Assembly: GCA_009733575.1 (NCBI GenBank)
Contig: ML769417.1
Coordinates: 62,001-126,000, forward strand
Reading direction: 5' to 3'
Length of the DNA: 64,000 nt
DNA from: Gymnopus androsaceus JB14
Lineage: Eukaryota > Basidiomycota > Agaricomycetes > Agaricales > Omphalotaceae
Part shown: piece after piece, positions 60,767 to 64,000 of the stretch
Layout: each line of letters opens with the position of its first letter
How positions within the stretch are numbered: position 1 is the first letter of the stretch
Translations under genes and position numbers: made by a program
Notes under the pieces: generated by a model
Told to the model about the DNA's origin: nothing
What the model saw: only the letters and a program-made list of their open reading frames with translations
The model's database searches: none

Positions 60767-61592
60767 TCAAATATAAATCCTCCTTTTGGATCCCAAACAG
60801 TAAGTAGCTCCCAGCAAGGAAATGGCGACGGACAACCAGAGACAGATGTAGTACTTAATCAGATCAGTTGGCATCGTTCATTAAGCATTCGAGTCACCAG
60901 GAACTTACAGGCTCGGAATCCACCTAGTCAAAAGCAAAGGTTAGCACATAAATATTCAAGTAATGAGAGAAGGAAAGACGTACGCGGAGGGTGTATGTGT
61001 TGATAGCGGGGCGATCCTTATACCACGCCTGAGTTCCGTCGCATTTCACCACAACAGCCATAACGGCGTTGAGTGTTACTACCAAAATGAAATAGACGAC
61101 AAATCTAAGGTTCCAAATATTGAATTTTCCGGCACTATTAGAAGCCCAATCCTGATTGTAAAGCTGCACAGTGACCGCCAACAAGGAAATGCAGTAGCTC
61201 TGGTGAAAATGATGGATCATCGTCAGGTTCAAAGCTATCGTCACAGAAACAGAGACTGTCGAACCGTGGAAAGGAATTGTATCCAGATATGCAAGAATTT
61301 AGCAAGGAGCTGTGGATCTCTCTGGGCGAGTGTCGAGAAAACGATTGGCCGAAGATTGGTGATGTGGCCTTGGGCGACAATGCAAGGCAAGATGAATGCG
61401 ATGAGCATGTTTATGTGGAGTGCAAATGCGATCCATTGAAGCTTAGTATGGGGACGCCAGTCTGAAAGATTAGGCCGAGGCCGAAGGTCGTGCCAAATCT
61501 TCTCTAAAGCAAGTTAATCACAGAGTACATGCAATATTGAAGGAGGACTCACTCATAAAGACCTTGTAAGAGGGATACTCGGAATCAGACAT
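60767..61592 (-). CDS. four-helix membrane protein, copy D (older paralogue)
   Basis: Same architecture as A and C but clearly diverged: MSDSEYPSYKVFM, KKIWHDLRPRPNLSDW, LQWIAFALHINMLIAFILPC, HITNLRPIVFSTL, SYCISLLAVTVQLYNQDWAS, LRFVVYFILVVTLNAVMAVV, and a last exon IKYYICLWLSVAISLLGATY ending SKRRIYI. Intron positions match copy A. It is the outer member of the array and the full-length parent of truncated copy B. Function unknown. Confidence 0.72.
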
Positions 61593-61721
61593 GCTAAGAG
61601 AAGGGGGTGAAATTTTCTCTGTGATCATGTCGAGTGCACAGGGACACTGAATTTATAAGGCTACGATTCTGATATTACGGCAACTAGCGTGAAGCGCAGA
61701 ACAGAGAAGTGTATTACGCAG

Positions 61722-61742
61722 TAGCCCCAGTGACTGGGGCTA
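61722..61742. repeat. perfect 21-bp hairpin
   Basis: TAGCCCCAG, TGA, CTGGGGCTA: a 9-bp perfect stem with a 3-base loop. It lacks a following T-run and no gene ends nearby, so its role is unclear. Confidence 0.6.
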
Positions 61743-63307
61743 GTTGTGGAAAGCCCGGTTCAAACCGACTCACGTCAACTTCAAGCTTACACGAATGCTG
61801 TTAAACGAATGCTGTTAAACTTGAATGTATAAGGCTAGTACAACTTGAATTCAAAGTTTGCGCGTCAAGCATTGCACTGGCCAGTACTGAAAGATAATCA
61901 GAGAATTAATGATATATTATCGATTGCGGTGAAGCCGGGAAGTGGCTGTGCGGCCTCAGCCTACTAAGCTCTAGGCTAGCAGAGTAGAGGAGACTCAGAA
62001 TTAGTCTGAGTCTCGAAGTCAGAATGTAATAAGTTAAGATATGAGGTTTTGGCTGGGCTTGGCGCGTGCGTGAGTGGGCCTAAATTTAAATGCACACAAG
62101 AGACACGGGACCAAAAGCTCGAGTTGACCGTACTGAAGTACAGGCCACTAAACAGGATGGGCAGGCGGGAGACCTGAAAATGGCGCTATACACGTTTGGC
62201 GTATCGGGCGTTGAGAGTTGAGAGCAAAGTGGTGAGCGTCTAACGGCGCATATGGGAAACTCTCACCGCCCGGGCGCCTAGCTTATCCTCCGATAGACTT
62301 CTCCCGGACTGATTTAGTTCTCGATTTCTTCGACGTTCAGTCGCGTTCCCGATTCTAAACTGATACAAGCTGCTCTCGCGAGCAGAATTACTCCAGCAGT
62401 TCACTGCTGCGTTCGAAAAGGACTCTCTTCATACAAGTTCTTAGGTTTCAAGACTCAGTAAGACTCCGAGTCGCCTCAGTTCTTCCGCTCTCTATCCCCC
62501 CAACCTCAAGTTTCTCATTTTACAAATCGATCTCATTACCCAGATTTCGACCCACATCGTTATCAGGGGCCTGCCAGTGGGATGGAACGATTCAACGATT
62601 CATATGCATGATCAACCTGATTCTTTGCAAACTTGAATCGGAAGGACTATTATGATTATCGCGACCACTCAAGTCCAGCTCTGGTAAAGTCGCGCTTTTG
62701 AAGTACATGAGAATCACTGTGCGAGGTGCGACCCGAACGTAGGAGGTAAATAGATTGTCTCCTATAAAACTTCTTCCTTCTATCTGAGCACGGGTACGAC
62801 TGCACTAACGCCGCATCTGACGCCTGCAGGATTCAGGAAGTGTACTGTGTCGCTACTGTCAGCTTCACATCTACGTCGTACCTCGCTATCATATCCCTAA
62901 ACGAGGGACGTCTGAGTTGCGTTTGGTTTGCTGTCTTCGTGCAGGCTTCAAATCGTCAGTGAGACGCTGGCTCCCGGCTACACCTTATGGTTCTTTGTCC
63001 TGAACTCGCGAGTTCAACTTTCACTAGGATCTTAATCTGTGATCTCGTGGCTTTTATCGATATGAGAACTTCATCCTCGGGCTCCGGATGAGCAGCACCG
63101 CGGGACGCGGCAAAAGGTGACTTTGCACTCGCAGACATTCTATTTGATCGACACTCACTAAAGTCTGCCTAGTATACCTTGCGATTTTTCAATGAATTGA
63201 TTATAACGTTCAATAGAATCACTTTTAGGATAAGTAGTTATCGACTGAGATTTATCAAAGCGGATAATTTTAGATAGCCGTGCAATGTCTGCCGAGTGTA
63301 AGTATCG

Positions 63308-63367
63308 CAGTCAAGCTCGACCCAGTCAAGCTCGACCCAGTCAAGCTCGACCCAGTCAAGCTCGACC
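63308..63367. repeat. tandem repeat, 4 x 15 bp
   Basis: CAGTCAAGCTCGACC is repeated four times without mismatch over exactly 60 bp. No open frame is supported across it. Confidence 0.9.
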
Positions 63368-63679
63368 TTCCGATTTCTCGGGATCTATAACCATCGCAAT
63401 CGCTCAGTTCTGGGTAATTCCGTTCTGTCAGTGGCCTGTCATACCGCGGAGCTTTCCTCGTTGATTATCGGACATCCGTATCATATCTCCCTATTTAGAT
63501 CAAGTTTCGCAGAACTATATATTATTTATTTTGACGGTCTTTGAAGAAGTGTACTGTCGTCCTCATTCAAAATCCGAAATGGTGCGATCGAAGCCGAGGT
63601 CGAGATGATAATCGTGTGGGAAAAAATAAGTAAATAAATAGGGATGTCATGTGAATGGCGAAATTCGGAAATCCCAGCG

Positions 63680-63738
63680 ATTTGATTGGCTGGGAGCAAT
63701 TATTATATTAGTTATTTGATTGGCCGCGAGCGATTATT
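63680..63738 (+). promoter_or_regulatory. duplicated ATTGG (inverted CCAAT) unit upstream of a putative gene
   Basis: A unit of about 25 bp, ATTTGATTGGCnGnGAGCnAT, occurs at 63680-63705 and again at 63714-63738. Each carries ATTGG, the reverse of the CCAAT box bound by HAP/NF-Y. The position, about 200 bp upstream of the possible start at 63923, suits a promoter element. Inference only. Confidence 0.35.
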
Positions 63739-63922
63739 GATTACGTTATCTTATCTTCCCCGTTTTATTCTGTTTATCTTCTCCTTCTCTTGCGCTTGGT
63801 GTATATCTTTTGGCTCATAAAGTACCGGAACCTCAGTTGGAGCCTTAGGTGAGCCTTTAGTTCGATTCCGCTGGCTCATTAGAGAATGTACACTAATTAA
63901 TTGGAACTTTACAGCGAATTAT

Positions 63923-64000
63923 ATGTCCTCTGGTTCCTTTGGCTCTGTCGTTATGGAGCAGCCACTTTCTATCCATTCTTCTGCCTTTGCTACCCTTGCA
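63923..64000 (+). CDS. possible 5' end of a gene cut by the window edge
   Basis: An ATG at 63923 opens MSSGSFGSVVMEQPLSIHSS and stays open to the window end. It is preceded by a possible intron (GTGAGC near 63849 to TTTACAG at about 63913), which would lie in the 5' leader or follow a short exon. Twenty-six codons are too few to identify anything. Confidence 0.3.
   Translation, partial: MSSGSFGSVVMEQPLSIHSSAFATLA

Larger units (their letters stand above)
57505..61097. repeat. segmental tandem duplication, two units of about 1.7 kb
   Basis: Unit 1 is about 57505-59192 and unit 2 about 59374-61097, in direct orientation with an offset of 1869-1906 bp. Long stretches match almost base for base, for example around 57640-57700 with 59510-59570, and 58200-58460 with 60110-60350. 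Each unit holds one complete four-helix membrane gene and the 3' part of a second. In unit 2 the second gene continues to its full 5' end (to 61592); in unit 1 it is cut off. About 180 bp of unrelated sequence separates the units. Confidence 0.85.
61593..63922. other. long non-coding stretch, no supported gene
   Basis: About 2.3 kb with no convincing gene on either strand. It contains a perfect hairpin (61722-61742), a doubled ACGAATGCTGTTAA unit (about 61791-61820), the 15-bp tandem repeat at 63308 and a doubled ATTGG-containing unit at 63680. Confidence 0.5.

Noticed and set aside
61741..61775. tRNA T-arm-like sequence (GGTTCAAACCG)
   Set aside because: No acceptor stem, D-arm or anticodon arm could be folded around it.
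63308..63367. CRISPR-like array
   Set aside because: The 15-bp units abut with no spacers and the genome is eukaryotic; this is a simple tandem repeat.

Overview
This window is nuclear DNA from a filamentous fungus, most likely a mushroom-forming basidiomycete (Agaricomycetes). Genes are broken by many short introns of about 45-90 bp with GT-AG borders and, in at least three cases, probable GC-AG borders. Several families typical of agaricomycetes occur: DUF6533 membrane proteins, a chitin synthase chaperone, a G-alpha subunit with an altered P-loop, and membrane-anchored GtaA-type glutaminases. No operons, CRISPR arrays or bacterial signals were seen. Gene models were built by hand from exon frames and splice sites, so N-termini and small exons are less certain than the family calls.

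Layout. 1-2.8 kb: two tandem DUF6533 genes, the first cut by the window edge. 4.5-12.3 kb: conserved core genes, namely UTP18 (ribosome biogenesis, +), SPO22/ZIP4 (meiosis, -) and a 95-residue membrane protein (+) whose start lies almost on top of the SPO22 start. 14.7-16.7 kb: a PHO80/Pcl-type cyclin (-). 17-26.6 kb: gene-poor, holding a 145-bp MITE-like element and several diverged minus-strand repeats that look like decayed intron-containing membrane-protein genes. 26.9-28.2 kb: CHS7 (+). 28.6-30.5 kb: a third DUF6533 gene (-). 33.2-34.9 kb: a G-alpha subunit (-). Two foldback repeats lie near 31.2 and 36.5 kb.

37.7-53.5 kb holds a group of secreted or secretory-pathway enzymes: two GtaA-like glutaminase paralogues (+) flank a serine carboxypeptidase S10 (+), a cytochrome P450 (-) and a type-B carboxylesterase (-). 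The second glutaminase and the carboxylesterase share a 717-bp divergent promoter region. Both glutaminases end in a transmembrane anchor and a cytoplasmic tail with a PPxY motif. Several genes in this group carry one-base reading-frame disruptions.

53.7-57.3 kb: an F-box-like protein, a small minus-strand gene and a HAUS6-like augmin subunit. 57.5-61.6 kb: a family of about 200-residue four-helix membrane proteins in three apparently intact copies plus one truncated copy, made by a 1.7-kb segmental duplication. The last 2.4 kb is mostly non-coding, with a 4 x 15-bp tandem repeat and the possible start of another gene at the edge.

Functionally the window mixes housekeeping genes (ribosome, meiosis, spindle, cell wall, signalling) with a fast-changing accessory set of surface and secreted proteins.
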